From: Hydractinia symbiolongicarpus
Taxonomy: Eukaryota; Cnidaria; Hydrozoa; Anthoathecata; Hydractiniidae
NCBI RefSeq assembly: GCF_029227915.1
Contig: NC_079881.1
Span: 8,680,001 to 8,744,000 of the forward strand
Length of the DNA: 64,000 nucleotides
Reading direction: 5' to 3'
The number at the start of each line of letters is the position of its first letter. The first letter of the stretch is position 1. Shown here in pieces: positions 13,001 to 22,812 of the stretch. The notes under the pieces were generated by a model. That model saw nothing but the letters and a program-made list of their open reading frames with translations, ran no database searches and was not told the DNA's origin. The position numbers were made by a program, and so were the translations under genes.

Positions 13001-14472
13001 AAGAATCGCCATCACAAGTAACACTCTTAAGTTATTCCTTGACAAACCAAGCTTTTTATTATTATAGGAGGAGGCATGAGTAACAAAATTGGTTTGTGTG
13101 TGCTTGCAAAGACAAAAATGCGCCTATTTTATAAACATAAATAAATCTTTGGTAGCCTTATCGTAACCCTTGTGATTAAACACGTTCCATGTAATTGGAA
13201 CTGGGCTTTCAGTTACTGATATCTTTCTTATCCGGTTATCAATTACTGGTTTTTTATTTTTTGCGTGGTAGCCATAATCCTTGGGTTACGCTACGCCTAA
13301 TTCATGTTCATAAAAAATCAGACTGACAGGCTTTTTCGCTCACCGTCATTATTTCTTACATTTTTAGACAACACTCTTGAACAAACTACAACGACAACAA
13401 CTAACTTAAAAACAATAAAAAAATCAACGGTAACAACTACAAAAATCGTACATACGACTAAACATTCAAACGCAACAAAAAAGGATTCAGAAGAAAAATC
13501 ATCAAATTTAGTGACGATTGTGATTATTTTCACTGTTTTGTTTTTAATAATAATCCTTTTAATTGCGGGGGTGTTAATTTACAGGTAAGATGGTTTGTTC
13601 AAACACATTTCCGAATTGTGTGTTTAGATGGATACACACTACAAGTTTTGAATGAAATAATTACGATCAAACACCATCAATCTTTTCAAATTAAAATTTT
13701 TTAATCTGCTATAGAGATCCTAATTTGCTTTTCTGAAAGCCAGACTGACGATAGACAAGTACTCTTAAAATCTTTTTAAATTCCATAAGGATTATGTTTG
13801 TCTGTCGTATGGGTAGTCCCAATGACTGTCTAACATTCCCTCTTGAAAATGTCAACATTAATGGACAACGGAATGCATTTTCCTGACTGAAGAAAATTCA
13901 ATCTCTCTTTTCAAACTAAAAAAGGTGGTCCCCTTACTCGTCTATTGCATCTCAAATACGACTTATAAAAGTATATGCTTACGTTTATTTTAAACATATC
14001 AAAAACACTGTCCTAATTCGGTTGTGGACTAGGAAATCCCATATCCAAGAAAATATAACTTTGTGGCTTATTATTTCAAGTGATTTTTAGGAGAAAACCA
14101 CAAAGCAGTACCAACCACACAACTACTGTTGCTCAAATGCAAAAAACGGCTGCTGCATGTGATATGTATTTTCAGTCAAATCCATCTACGCCCGTATCAT
14201 CTCAACACACAGATGACCATTATTCACACATTTATTCGCCATCCCAAAACAGCAATGATCATTATTCATATATTTCTTCGAGACCAATAAGCCAACTTCC
14301 AACGAGAGAACAAGTAATAAGAAGCAAACTGCATGCGCAAAACCAGGAAGGTTCTAAAAATTATGTTACCCCCAACATTACATTAGTTGGTCAAAATTTT
14401 TTGTATGAGGTGGACGAAATCAATGCATCAATGCAATATGACAATGCATTTATGAATACATCAAGTGGTTAA
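10022..14472 (+). CDS. R1: single-pass receptor with ten-Cys ectodomain and ITAM-like tail (new family)
   Basis: Five exons: 10022-10295, 11015-11226, 11865-11982, 13368-13584, 14091-14472; 1203 bases, 400 residues. Residues 1-18 are a signal peptide. Exons 1-3 (residues 18-201) form a Cys-rich ectodomain with ten cysteines, including VTCACP, GCGCIGKC and GFCGVKKHC, and the family hallmark WKVDGF...HYSGN. An N-glycosylation site occurs at NLT. Exon 4 is a Thr/Lys-rich stalk, probably O-glycosylated, then a membrane helix at about 248-272 ending in YR. The tail (274-400) has Y318-SHI and Y332-SYI with ten residues between them, which fits the ITAM spacing YxxL/I-x6-12-YxxL/I, and Y365-VTP, a YxxP motif of the kind bound by Crk-type SH2 domains. 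I do not recognise the ectodomain. Receptor function is inferred from the architecture. An extra, truncated copy of exon 4 lies in intron 3. Confidence 0.8.
12928..13067 (+). other. Extra stalk exon (exon 4a) of R1 ending in a stop before the membrane segment
   Basis: The acceptor TTTTAG is followed by the same opening as exon 4 (NTLEQTTTTT) in the same phase. The Thr-rich stretch then diverges and runs into TAG at 13065-13067, without a membrane helix. It belongs to a tandem duplication of about 440 bp (about 12567-13008 and 13009-13450) covering the end of intron 3 and the start of exon 4. If spliced to exon 3 it would give a protein of about 247 residues with ectodomain and stalk but no anchor, so a secreted form. 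It may equally be dead duplicated DNA. Confidence 0.5.
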
Positions 14473-14911
14473 AGAGCGTTAGATGGATTACTTACGATGT
14501 GGGTCGGTCAAGTCGTTTTATGATAATGCTGACGTTTAAAGTATTATATATTTAATGTTTAAGATATTAATTTTTAGTTGATAGCTATTAAGCCATTGTT
14601 CATTTACGGTACAGAAGTGTTTTAGTAGTAGCAGGGGGTCCCAATAAACAGGTTTTGACCTTTCGATGGTCAAACCCCCACTAAAAACGCTCCTTCGATA
14701 CCCCCTTCAAGTCACACCCCGAATCGGTAAATCCGACGGCATCCGAAAACAATTCCGTAAATAATCAGAAACCAATAAATCTAGCCCATGCGCAATCGCG
14801 CGAGTGGGGAAAGGCCCAATCATGCCGACATTGAGGGAATCGCAATTGAGTAGGGGATTTCCCTATAATCTCGACCGTGCTATTTGAAGTTAAAAGCTGT
14901 TTATAATAAAG

Positions 14912-17900
14912 ATGAGTTGGTTCAGGAACGCAATCAGCAAACTATATGACACCGTGTCGGCACCAGTAGGAGCAACTCGCGACGCTCTTGCAGATCGACT
15001 ACGGAGTGTTCGGGATACCATTGGCTTCTACTATAACAAGGCGAGAGAGCAAATTTCGAGAGCAATGTCGCTTCACGACGAGGTCGAACGGGAAGCACGG
15101 GAGAACGAATATCAGGGAATCGAACACCTCAAACACATGTTCGGGAGGGAGAAGAAGCAAGCCACGAACCCGGAGGGAATCGAAGATATCCAGCACATAT
15201 TTGATGAGAATGACACGCAATTTTTGGAAGACGGAAATTGCATCAAGACATGGCGGTTCAACAAGAACCTTAACCAACCACTGACAGATGCTATAATGCG
15301 GAAGATCACGCCCCACGTAGACATGGGCGTCAAGGTAGTCTACAGTTTCAGCTGTGATATCTACCGAGGTGGTGGCGACGTGTCTGATTACCACAAAACA
15401 AGAGCTCCAGGTCACTATCAAGCGTGGCGGAAATCGAAGCTTTTATCGAAGAATGCAAGATAAAGCGCCTCGATCTGGAAGATCAAGAGTTCTGGACCAA
15501 GGCCTACCTACCACCCGACAGAACCATCGAGACCCCCGCAGCATACGAAGGTAAAGTTGTCTTCAAACATGTGCGGGTCAAGATCATCTCTACGAGGAAG
15601 CCCTTACTCGGGTGCGGACCACTTCCAGACTGGTTGAGGAAGAAGAGGTGCATCTACGCCATGGACGGTGAAGATGCCAGAGCCGACAACCTATGCTTTT
15701 GGAGATGCTTGGCTGTAAGGGAGAGGGACGACGTAAAAAGGGGAACAGAGTTCCTAACAAGGCCAGCCCTCAAACCAGCAGGCGAGTACTACGAGAACTC
15801 TAAGCTAAAGCGAGGAGATGTACGTGCCACGAAGCTCGTAGACTTCGAGGGCATAGCGAAACTCTTTGAGATCAACATCAGAGTCTTTGAGCCCAAGACG
15901 AGCTCTGAAAAGGCACCATGGCGGCTCGTCTACGGTCAGAATCAGTACAAAGAGGGGTTAGACACAATCAACCTTGGCATGCTGGATGGGCACTGTTTCT
16001 TCATCAAGGATTTAGACGTACTAGCGCGACAGAAATGGAAATGCAAGGCCTGCAACCAAATGTTTACGAAAAGCAACCACCTCACGCGGTATAAAAAGAA
16101 CGAGTGCGAGGGTGTTAAGACGACAATCCTTTGCAAAGCCAAGAAGGTAGAGCGCATGCCGAGCAAGTCGGAGAAGGTCTTTCACGACGAGGGTTTTAGT
16201 TACGCGGCGTGTCAATGGATAAAGGCAATGTCGGAGCGAACCGGAAGGCACATACACCACGCGCTCTGTGGGAAAGGCGGAGAACGCGTGATTTACTACG
16301 GGAAAAGAGACAATAAGTTCTACAGGGTAGACGGCTACGACCCTCAGACCCAAGTTGTCTACGAGTACCACGGCTGCAAGTGGCACGGATGCCCTTGTTA
16401 ACAGAAAAGAACCGCGGCGGATAAGAATCGGTATACCGCAACCCTGAACAAGGAGGAAGGCATTCGAAAACTCGGCTACGGCCTCGTCACGGCCTGGGAG
16501 TGTGAGAGCCCTCAAAAAATCAAGAGGTACTTCAAGAAAGATTTTCGACCCTACCTCCACTATATCGTGTTTGACTTTGAAACCCTCCTAGCACCTTTAC
16601 ACCAGCGGCAAACATCTGATCTAACATATCTCTCGGAGCATATCCCTGTAAGTGTCGCCATTCACGATAGTCTGAATAAAAACCTAAAGTTCATCATCGT
16701 GCACGAGGATCCCAAGGTCTTTGTTAAGCAGTTTGTCAAAGAGCTGGAGAAAAGACAAGCCCTCATCGTCGAAGAAGTCGAGAGGATGTACCCGAGACCA
16801 GACGACTTCAACATGCTCCCCAACAAGACTCGAGCAGCTTGGGACGAGTGGGTGAACCAAGTGGCGGTGTTCGGCTTTAACAGCGGAAAGTACGGCATTA
16901 ACCTGATCAAGCGGTACTTTGTCGAGCGAATTGCTGAAAACGAGAAAATCAACGTGGTGAAGAAGGAAAACGACTATATGTTCCTCACGACCTCGAGGTT
17001 CAAATTTCTCGACATCAAAAACTTCCTCGCGCCTGGAATGAGCTACGACAGCTGGTGCAAGTCTCTGGAATCTGGGCTCGAAAAGCTCGTGTTTCCTTAC
17101 GAATGGCTGTTAAGCTACGACAAGCTGAACCATGTTGGCCCCGTGGAGCACGAGGCCTTCTATAGCAGTCTTGTTGGGAAAAACCCCCTATCTCCAGAAG
17201 GGTACGAACAGTTTCGCGCGGGATTTTACGAGCGAGGCTGCGTCACCATGATGGATTGGCTGCGTGAGTACAACCTAGCCGATGTGGAACCCTTCGTTGA
17301 AGCCGTCGACAGGACGAGGCTGCAGTACTACGACGATGAGATCGACATTCTGAAGGATGCTGTTAGCATTCCAGGCGTGTCGATGCGCTACGTCTTGAAC
17401 AAGTCTCTACGTTTAAACCCCGAGCTAGAGCTCTACGCTCCAGGGAAGCCTTGCAAGCACAAATGCGAAGAAGAATGCTTCAACAGCCGGTGCAAAGCCT
17501 GCAAAGAGGTTCAAAAAGCCTTCGTGGAGTGCACGAGAAATGAGGCCTATGAGCTATGCGGACGGGGATGGTCGGTGGCCCAGCGATTGTCTTCTGTAGG
17601 TACCACGAGAGGGATGTGACAGCTATCAAATCACAAGTGTACAGCGAACCCCGCAAATGCAAGTCGATGTCGAGGTACCTCCGAGCTTTATGACAAATTC
17701 AGCGAAATGTCTCCGCTGTTTGTTGTTAAAGAGATACACGATAATCAAATTCCGAGCACATGCACGAGTACTTGACAAATGCGGGGCGCAAGCCTGATAC
17801 TGGTACGTGCAAGCTCCTAGGGGTGATGAAAGCTGAAAAGATCCTGTTGTACACACCCGTGCTAAAATGGTACATCGATCACGGGCTGAAAGTCACAGCT

Positions 17901-18382
17901 TTTTACCAGTTCCTCAAGTACGCCCGAGGTAAGCCATTCGCGTGGTTCCCGGAAGAGATTACTGATGCGCGACGACAAGCAGATAAAGACCCTGGCAATT
18001 CCATAGCGATACGGCCAAGTTGAAGGGCAACTCGTTCTACCGGAAGATGATCGAAGATCTGGCTAGGCATTCTAACACCACATTTACCAGAGACGAGAAG
18101 GAGGTCGATGCGGCGATGAGATCCCCGTACCTCGAAGAGATTGGAGACGCGTACAAGATCAGAAAGGGTAGGCACGGGGTCAGAATCGATAGAGCCTACC
18201 AGTGCGGTGTCGCCGTCTACCAGCTGGCCAAGTTGCGCATGCTCGAATTCTACTACGACTTCCTGGACAAGTACGTAGACCGTGCTGAGGGTCTGAGGCG
18301 AGATACCGAGGCAGTCCTTATCATCAAGGACTCCATGCCGATTTGGGAATCCTCGTGTACTCAGCCTTTGGAAAATTCCTAG
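14912..18382 (+). pseudogene. Polinton protein-primed DNA polymerase B, broken
   Basis: The reading frame is scattered over all three frames: 14912-15463, 15424-17619, 17760-18023 and 18020-18382. A nonsense TAA lies at 16399-16401. Frame changes lie near 15400-15424, near 17560 and between 17690 and 18020. The N-terminal part has amphipathic segments, then a zinc-finger-like CKAC...H...C stretch and the YEYHGCKWHGCPC motif seen before the polymerase core in Polintons. The exonuclease domain shows FDFETL (Exo I), FGFNSGKYG (Exo II region) and FLAPGMSYD. Later come LLYTPVLKWYIDHG, KGNSFY and YQCGVAVYQLAKLRMLEFYY of the palm region. The expected catalytic DTDS-type motif and the thumb are missing because the homology ends at about 18300. 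It cannot make an active polymerase. Confidence 0.8.
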
Positions 18383-18499
18383 CTCCGCTGTCAGTCGCTG
18401 CGCACACGATCAATCACATTCAGCTTTCACATGTGTCCAAGAGCGGTGAAAATACGGATGATGAACAGCGAGAGAAAGATGAGCAGCGCGTGTAGTATT

Positions 18500-18783
18500 A
18501 TCATCAACCAACAGCAACCCTAGACCGTGGAAAAATTGTTGAGGTGCACAAAAAGCACCCGGGAAGAGTCGTGGCAGGTAAGAGACTTGACGAATGGAAC
18601 CGTCAACAGGGAAAGCTTTGAAAAGCCCCGCCAAAGAAAAAACCCATGACGTTTAGAGAGTTTTTGAGATACTTCGATAGAGATTTAAACACTCCCGAAG
18701 CCATACCCACAGGGATAAAAGAGACCATGGAGATCCTTGAGGACCAGGGCCTATCTCTCCATATTGATGTGAAAAAGAAGTGA
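18500..18783 (+). pseudogene. Fragment of a Polinton small protein with HPGRV motif
   Basis: One frame holds KKHPGRVVAGKRLDEWNRQ, a stop TGA at 18619-18621, then an open stretch from ATG 18646 (MTFREFLRYFDRDL) to TGA 18781-18783. The HPGRV-A-G motif recurs in the next gene (HPGRVAQGHNLA), so these are two related small proteins in tandem. The function is unknown to me. Confidence 0.45.
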
Positions 18784-18810
18784 TTTCTTCAAGTCTCGTG
18801 ACTTAACGAA

Positions 18811-19185
18811 ATGAGTGAAGAACAGACACAAGAAGAGAGAGTTATTACGCGTTCAGTAAAGCATCCGGGGAGAGTCGCGCAGGGCCACAATTTGGCGGCA
18901 CTGATGAAGAAGAGGAAAGAGGAACTGAAACAACAAGAGGGCACTGTAGAATCTACAGTCAAAACCTCTTCTGGAGTCAGCTCTGGAGTCAATTCTGTAC
19001 AGTCATGTGCCGTATACCTTGGCGGAGGTCTCGCTGCCGTACTCGCCTGCGTTGCAGTGGTCTATTACATTTTCCCTCAGCAGGGCGCAACCAAGCAGCA
19101 GCCTGCCGAAATCCCGGAGCCACGCGCGCCTCAGCCCACGCCCCAGCCTGATATTGACATTTTTTGCATGCGCCAAGCCCCATAA
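18811..19185 (+). CDS. Polinton small membrane protein with HPGRVA motif
   Basis: 124 residues, intact. The N-terminal half is basic and polar, with the motif KHPGRVAQGHNLA followed by a lysine-rich helix (MKKRKEELKQQ). A single strongly hydrophobic segment follows (YLGGGLAAVLACVAVVYYIF, about residues 69-88), then a proline-rich end (PEPRAPQPTPQP). The layout suits a virion- or membrane-associated small protein of the element. No enzymatic motif is seen. It follows the HPGRV fragment by 27 bp. Confidence 0.55.
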   Translation: MSEEQTQEERVITRSVKHPGRVAQGHNLAALMKKRKEELKQQEGTVESTVKTSSGVSSGVNSVQSCAVYLGGGLAAVLACVAVVYYIFPQQGATKQQPAEIPEPRAPQPTPQPDIDIFCMRQAP

Positions 19186-19230
19186 TAAATGAGTTCCAAC
19201 GTAACGCTTCAGTAAAAAGAAGTACTCGAC

Positions 19231-19440
19231 ATGTTGTACGAGACCGTAGTCGATCTCGGTTTCACCTTCACCTATGCGATGACAGGGAAAAGGTTCCTAG
19301 GCATCACGAGTCCCTCCACCAAGATGGATACCAGCGATGCTCTGAAGATGGTAGCTTACTTCTCAGCGGGAGGGGCCAGTCGTGATATGGCTGTATCCAA
19401 AGGTTGGATCCCTGCAAGTATCGTGCCAAAGCCAAAATAG
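19231..19440 (+). CDS. Small Polinton ORF, function unknown
   Basis: 69 residues starting at ATG 19231 (MLYETVVDLGFTF) and ending in PKPK. Unbroken, with a Gly/Ser-rich middle. It is followed at once by a stem-loop at 19450-19481. I do not recognise it; its position among other small ORFs and the matching base composition are the main support. Confidence 0.4.
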   Translation: MLYETVVDLGFTFTYAMTGKRFLGITSPSTKMDTSDALKMVAYFSAGGASRDMAVSKGWIPASIVPKPK

Positions 19441-19449
19441 TTGACCACG

Positions 19450-19481
19450 CTCGTGTTTCCCTCAAAGGAAAAAAACACGAG
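19450..19481 (+). terminator. Stem-loop after small Polinton ORF
   Basis: CTCGTGTTT (19450-19458) pairs with AAACACGAG (19473-19481) around a 14-base loop. It lies between two same-strand ORFs, ten bases after a stop codon. A terminator or RNA-end role is inferred. Confidence 0.4.
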
Positions 19482-19486
19482 TTAAC

Positions 19487-19636
19487 ATGGAAGGAACCAA
19501 GACATGCACAAAGTGTAAAATAAGTCTTTCGCCAGATACATTCAAGGCGATGAAAAATGATCAATTGACAAAACAGTGTATCAAATGCCTGGATAAAAAG
19601 AAGGCGCCACGTGAACGTAACAAATGCCACCATTAA
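19487..19636 (+). CDS. 49-residue putative zinc-binding protein of the Polinton
   Basis: ATG 19487 to TAA 19634-19636. Two CxxC pairs (CTKC at residues 7-10, CIKC about 24 residues later) could bind one zinc ion. The end is basic (KKKAPRERNKCHH). It lies between a stem-loop and the HNH-like gene, in the same direction. Such short Cys-pair proteins are common in Polintons; the specific role is unknown. Confidence 0.5.
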   Translation: MEGTKTCTKCKISLSPDTFKAMKNDQLTKQCIKCLDKKKAPRERNKCHH

Positions 19637-19648
19637 AAAAGGAAATCC

Positions 19649-19984
19649 ATGTGCAAGGAATGCGATATCCCCGGGTATCAGTATAACCTTATTCTAGCTA
19701 GGATTTGCGATGCTCTAAGGTATGATACGGAGATAGCATTTACTGAGTACCTAGGGTGTGATATTGTTACATTTATGAAGCACGTCCAGGCCCAATTTAA
19801 TGGTGGAATGAACTGGGGAAACCAAAGGCAGTGGCAGTTTGATCACAAGGTGCGACTAAAGTATAGGGAGAATGGAGAATATGCTAGCGAAGAGGTTCAA
19901 TTAGCGAGGCTTCACTATACAAACATGCAGCCCATGTGGGTTGCGGATAACCAAACGAAGGGCCATCAATATATCTCTGAGTAA
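19649..19984 (+). CDS. HNH-like endonuclease-fold protein of the Polinton
   Basis: 111 residues, intact. The motif YLGCDI...F, then WQFDHKVRLK, then HYTNMQPMW...N...KG resembles the compact HNH-type proteins found in large DNA viruses and Polintons (pattern: DH, then N-QPLW, then N-K). An N-terminal CKEC pair is also present. The DH of WQFDH would be the metal-binding His region. The likely activity is DNA cleavage or nicking, inferred from family pattern only. It starts 13 bp after the zinc-binding ORF. Confidence 0.6.
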   Translation: MCKECDIPGYQYNLILARICDALRYDTEIAFTEYLGCDIVTFMKHVQAQFNGGMNWGNQRQWQFDHKVRLKYRENGEYASEEVQLARLHYTNMQPMWVADNQTKGHQYISE

Positions 19985-20019
19985 ACAAGCTTATGTGTAT
20001 CCCAGAATGAATAGAATGA

Positions 20020-20616
20020 ATGCTAGACATCGTAAAAGAGCCACATACAGCGATTGTCACGGGACCCACCTCGTGTGGCAAGACGCAGCGTGTCCTGGAC
20101 CTCCTGGAGAATGAATTCAGGTACCATTTCGACAACATTGTCATTCTCTACCCTACAATACAGTGGAATAGCACCTACCTAGAGCGATCCTCGCTCTGGA
20201 AAGACCCCTACGTGTTTCTGATAGACCCCAAAGATCAGCTCTTCAAATAGATTCAGAAACTGTCGTCGTTGCTAGCGGGAGAAGGGCTGTTGTTCATCGT
20301 CGACGATCTTATAGCCGATGAAAGCCTTGACAAAAAGCGTCAATCCTTACTTGAGCTTGCCATCAGTGAGAGGCATAGAAAGCATAGCCTATGGTTATTA
20401 ACGCAGTCGTACACCGCCTTGCCCAAGAATCTTCGCCGACAAAAGAAGCAGCTCTTCATGTGGTACCCGCACGAAAGGAGTGAAATGAAGCTTATCGACG
20501 AGGAAACCAATATCATCAACGACTGGGAAAATATCAAGACTCAATTGAAAAAGTCCAAGCATAGTTGCTTGTACGTGAAGGTGGAGTACCCTATGTCCTG
20601 GAAAATCCTCGAATGA
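20020..20616 (+). pseudogene. Polinton packaging ATPase (A32/FtsK-HerA type), one nonsense codon
   Basis: One frame of 198 codons has a single in-frame TAG at 20248-20250. Walker A is GPTSCGKTQ at about residues 15-23. Walker B is LLFIVDDL after the stop. A downstream LLTQSY sensor-like segment follows. The family pumps DNA into capsids. Apart from the one stop the frame is clean, so decay is recent or the copy survived with few hits. Two perfect hairpins follow. Confidence 0.75.
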
Positions 20617-20623
20617 ACAGGAA

Positions 20624-20652
20624 ACAGGGTGTAGTCACTAACTACACCCTGT
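20624..20652 (+). terminator. Perfect 12-bp stem-loop after the ATPase
   Basis: ACAGGGTGTAGT (20624-20635) pairs exactly with 20641-20652, with a five-base loop. It begins eight bases after the stop codon of the ATPase frame. Confidence 0.5.
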
Positions 20653-20697
20653 CAGGTCCCCTAGGAGGTAGAGAACACACGCTATTACTGATCTCCA

Positions 20698-20722
20698 GGG
20701 TGTGGACACAGTGTCCACACCC
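20698..20722 (+). terminator. Second palindrome, 12-bp arms with one-base loop
   Basis: GGGTGTGGACAC, A, GTGTCCACACCC. It is a near-perfect palindrome 46 bp after the first stem-loop. It could form a cruciform, a transcript hairpin or a binding site for a dimeric protein. Confidence 0.45.
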
Positions 20723-20851
20723 AGCCAAACACAGTTCTACTGACGGAACCAGGCCTTTATTGCTTCCCCCTTAGATGTGAACAGACATCCAGACATAGTC
20801 CTACCAAGTCCGAAATAGTGGATCCTTGGTGAGTTCCAGGGCTAAAAGAAA

Positions 20852-21475
20852 ATGTCTTGCCTCGTCGCGGTTAAATTTAACAATACCAAGTTACATACCG
20901 TAACCATCAACGGTCGCCCTTGGACTCGTGCAAAAGAAGTAGTACAAGACCCGTTGTAGTACAAAAAAGACACATCTGATACCGCAACCACTGTAGTCGT
21001 GAAAATTACGCTCACAACTGGCAACTGAGTGGTTGAGGATGATCTCGAAGGCAGGAACCAACAACTCGCGGTGCTGGAGGACGACCTCGAAGACAGAGAT
21101 CGAAAACTCGCGGTACAAGGCGAGGAAAACGCGAGGCTTCGAAAAAGGTTCGTCCCACACGCGCAAGATCCAGGTAAAAACAGCGTCATTACCAGTCATC
21201 GCAAGCACAGCGCACGGGACGATGACGAGTATCATCATCTCCCCTATTATTGCACGCGTGTTCAGAGGCGCAACATTAAAACCAAGAGATGGTGGTTCAA
21301 GGAGAACTACCCAAACGCTGAGGAGATCGTTGTAATAGACAACGCCAACAACGTACACGCTTTCAACAGGTTCGAAGAGGAAGGGCACGTGGAGCGGTAC
21401 AAACACCACTTCAGGCTTATTGACCTCAGTCGAGACGACCTCTACGATCTTGGTGTTCCAGCACTAGAGGACTAA
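20852..21475 (+). pseudogene. BRO-N / coiled-coil protein of the Polinton, two nonsense codons
   Basis: One frame from ATG 20852 has stops at 20957-20959 (TAG) and 21026-21028 (TGA). The N-terminus has VTINGRPWTRAKEV, like the start of BRO-N DNA-binding domains of large DNA viruses and some Polintons. The middle has repeated LEDDLED...KLAVQGEEN heptads, a coiled coil. The C-terminus (YYCTRVQRR, NVHAFNRFEEEG, RYKHHFRLIDL) resembles the tails often attached to BRO/KilA-type proteins. The expected role is DNA-binding regulator. The N-terminal domain is cut short before its middle. Confidence 0.55.
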
Positions 21476-21483
21476 GTCGCAGT

Positions 21484-21509
21484 TTTGTAGCCCTGTACGA
21501 GCTACAAAA
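21484..21509 (+). terminator. Stem-loop after BRO-like gene
   Basis: TTTTGTAGC pairs with GCTACAAAA around a nine-base loop, just after the stop at 21473-21475. It is the same arrangement as after the small ORF and the ATPase. Confidence 0.4.
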
Positions 21510-21529
21510 ACACGCATGATAGATGCTGC

Positions 21530-22141
21530 TTGGCCAATACGCTCGCAATCGAAAAGGGATTTAAATGTCAAAAACAAAATGGAAGCCTATGTACGAGAGA
21601 ATCAATTTACGATGAACTCTGCATCAAGGCGGAGTCTGGGTATTGCCCTACCTGCCTGGAAAATTTCAGATATCGAAGTGGGCCATACTACGAGGGGGTT
21701 GAATATCTGGATGATGACGAGCTTCTAGACAGAGTAGCATCCGGTGAAAAGACGTGGGCAACATTCCCGAGATGTGAGGACGATGAGGAGCTAGAGGATG
21801 ATATTGAACACCTGGGTCTGTATATTGTTGTGGCCGGGTGGAACAAGTGGGGTATGCTCTGCTACGAAGTTATCAAGGACCCCGATCTAAAGCTCCCCGA
21901 TCTTGCAGACCTAAAGAAAATTGGCGACATACTCAAAATTCACATCAAGGACAGACGATTGGTTGACATCATCGACCTAGATAGCGAGCCAAATGTCATC
22001 AAGGGCATCGTCTATGGGTACCCGTTCTACACCCTGCATCCTTTGGACTATGTACATACATACATAGTAAGTGGAACGTCGTCTAGCTTGATCGCCTTCG
22101 AAGGTTTCATCCCGATCATCGGGGTCTTGGTACTATTGTGA
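21530..22141 (+). CDS. Unrecognised Polinton ORF, probably 5'-truncated or broken
   Basis: 203 codons open, without an in-frame ATG near its beginning. The first third has a Cys pattern (FKCQ...SLCT...ELCI...YCPTC), possibly zinc binding. The rest is acidic (EDDEELEDDIEHL). The last 30 or so codons overlap the opposite-strand integrase and are probably not coding. The true start may lie in another frame (ATG 21516). No function is assigned. Confidence 0.3.
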   Translation: MANTLAIEKGFKCQKQNGSLCTRESIYDELCIKAESGYCPTCLENFRYRSGPYYEGVEYLDDDELLDRVASGEKTWATFPRCEDDEELEDDIEHLGLYIVVAGWNKWGMLCYEVIKDPDLKLPDLADLKKIGDILKIHIKDRRLVDIIDLDSEPNVIKGIVYGYPFYTLHPLDYVHTYIVSGTSSSLIAFEGFIPIIGVLVLL

Positions 22142-22791
22142 CTTTTCACGATAGTGTAGAGGTGTTTGACCCAAGTGGTACTTTGCTCGTTAGAGACCAA
22201 CTCTTGCGCATCCTGAGGCTTGAAAAGTCTCTCAGCGAGCACCTTGTTGTACGACTCGACAAAGGCTGTAAAAGTGTGGTGGTACTTGGTAGTTGCCCTC
22301 TTGATCTCGACCCCTTTGCCCTCTAACAGCTTCGTCAAGCCAGACTTAAACTCGGAGCCGTTGTCGCACTGAAAGGTCTTTGGGCAACGTAGAGGTCCAG
22401 CCTTGTAAATGTCCTTTATCATGTCAGCAACCTCGCTGGCCCTTTTGGTACGCAAGGGTCTGGTTACCTTGTACCGGGAGGCCACGTCGATGCCGGTGAG
22501 AATGTATTTGTACACGTTGCCTCGAGATTTGTCGTGTGGTATATACAGGAGATCAAACTGGTGCGTTTCGTTAGGCTTCGTGATGGTGAAATGCAGTTAG
22601 TTGACTCGCTTAGGGCCTTTGATATGTCGGAGCCAGAGCAGTTGTCTCATCAGCGTAACCCTCTTCTTGGAGAGACCGCTCTGGTCCTGCAGTAATTTGA
22701 TAGCTTTGCGTCCAGTCCAGAGATGCTCCGGAATATTGTAAGTACTGCTCAATTTCCCCGCTTCTTCCTCTGTAACGATATGTTTTGACAT
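22048..22791 (-). pseudogene. Polinton retroviral-type integrase (rve), one nonsense codon
   Basis: On the minus strand one frame runs from Met 22791 to the stop at 22048-22050, interrupted only by TAA at 22597-22599. The DDE triad is visible: Asp in HQFDLLYIP, Asp in FQCDNGSEF, Glu in FTAFVESYNK. The N-terminal part before the stop is helical and lysine/arginine-rich. These enzymes insert Polintons and make six-base target duplications. It faces the other genes, as is usual in the family. No chromodomain is seen at the C-terminus. Confidence 0.8.
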
Positions 22792-22812
22792 GTTTATTAC
22801 ATGTCAAAAACT

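Noticed and set aside
16399-22599. Reassigned stop codons in the Polinton
   Set aside because: TAA, TAG and TGA all occur inside genes, together with frameshifts and lost motifs, so decay explains it better than another genetic code.
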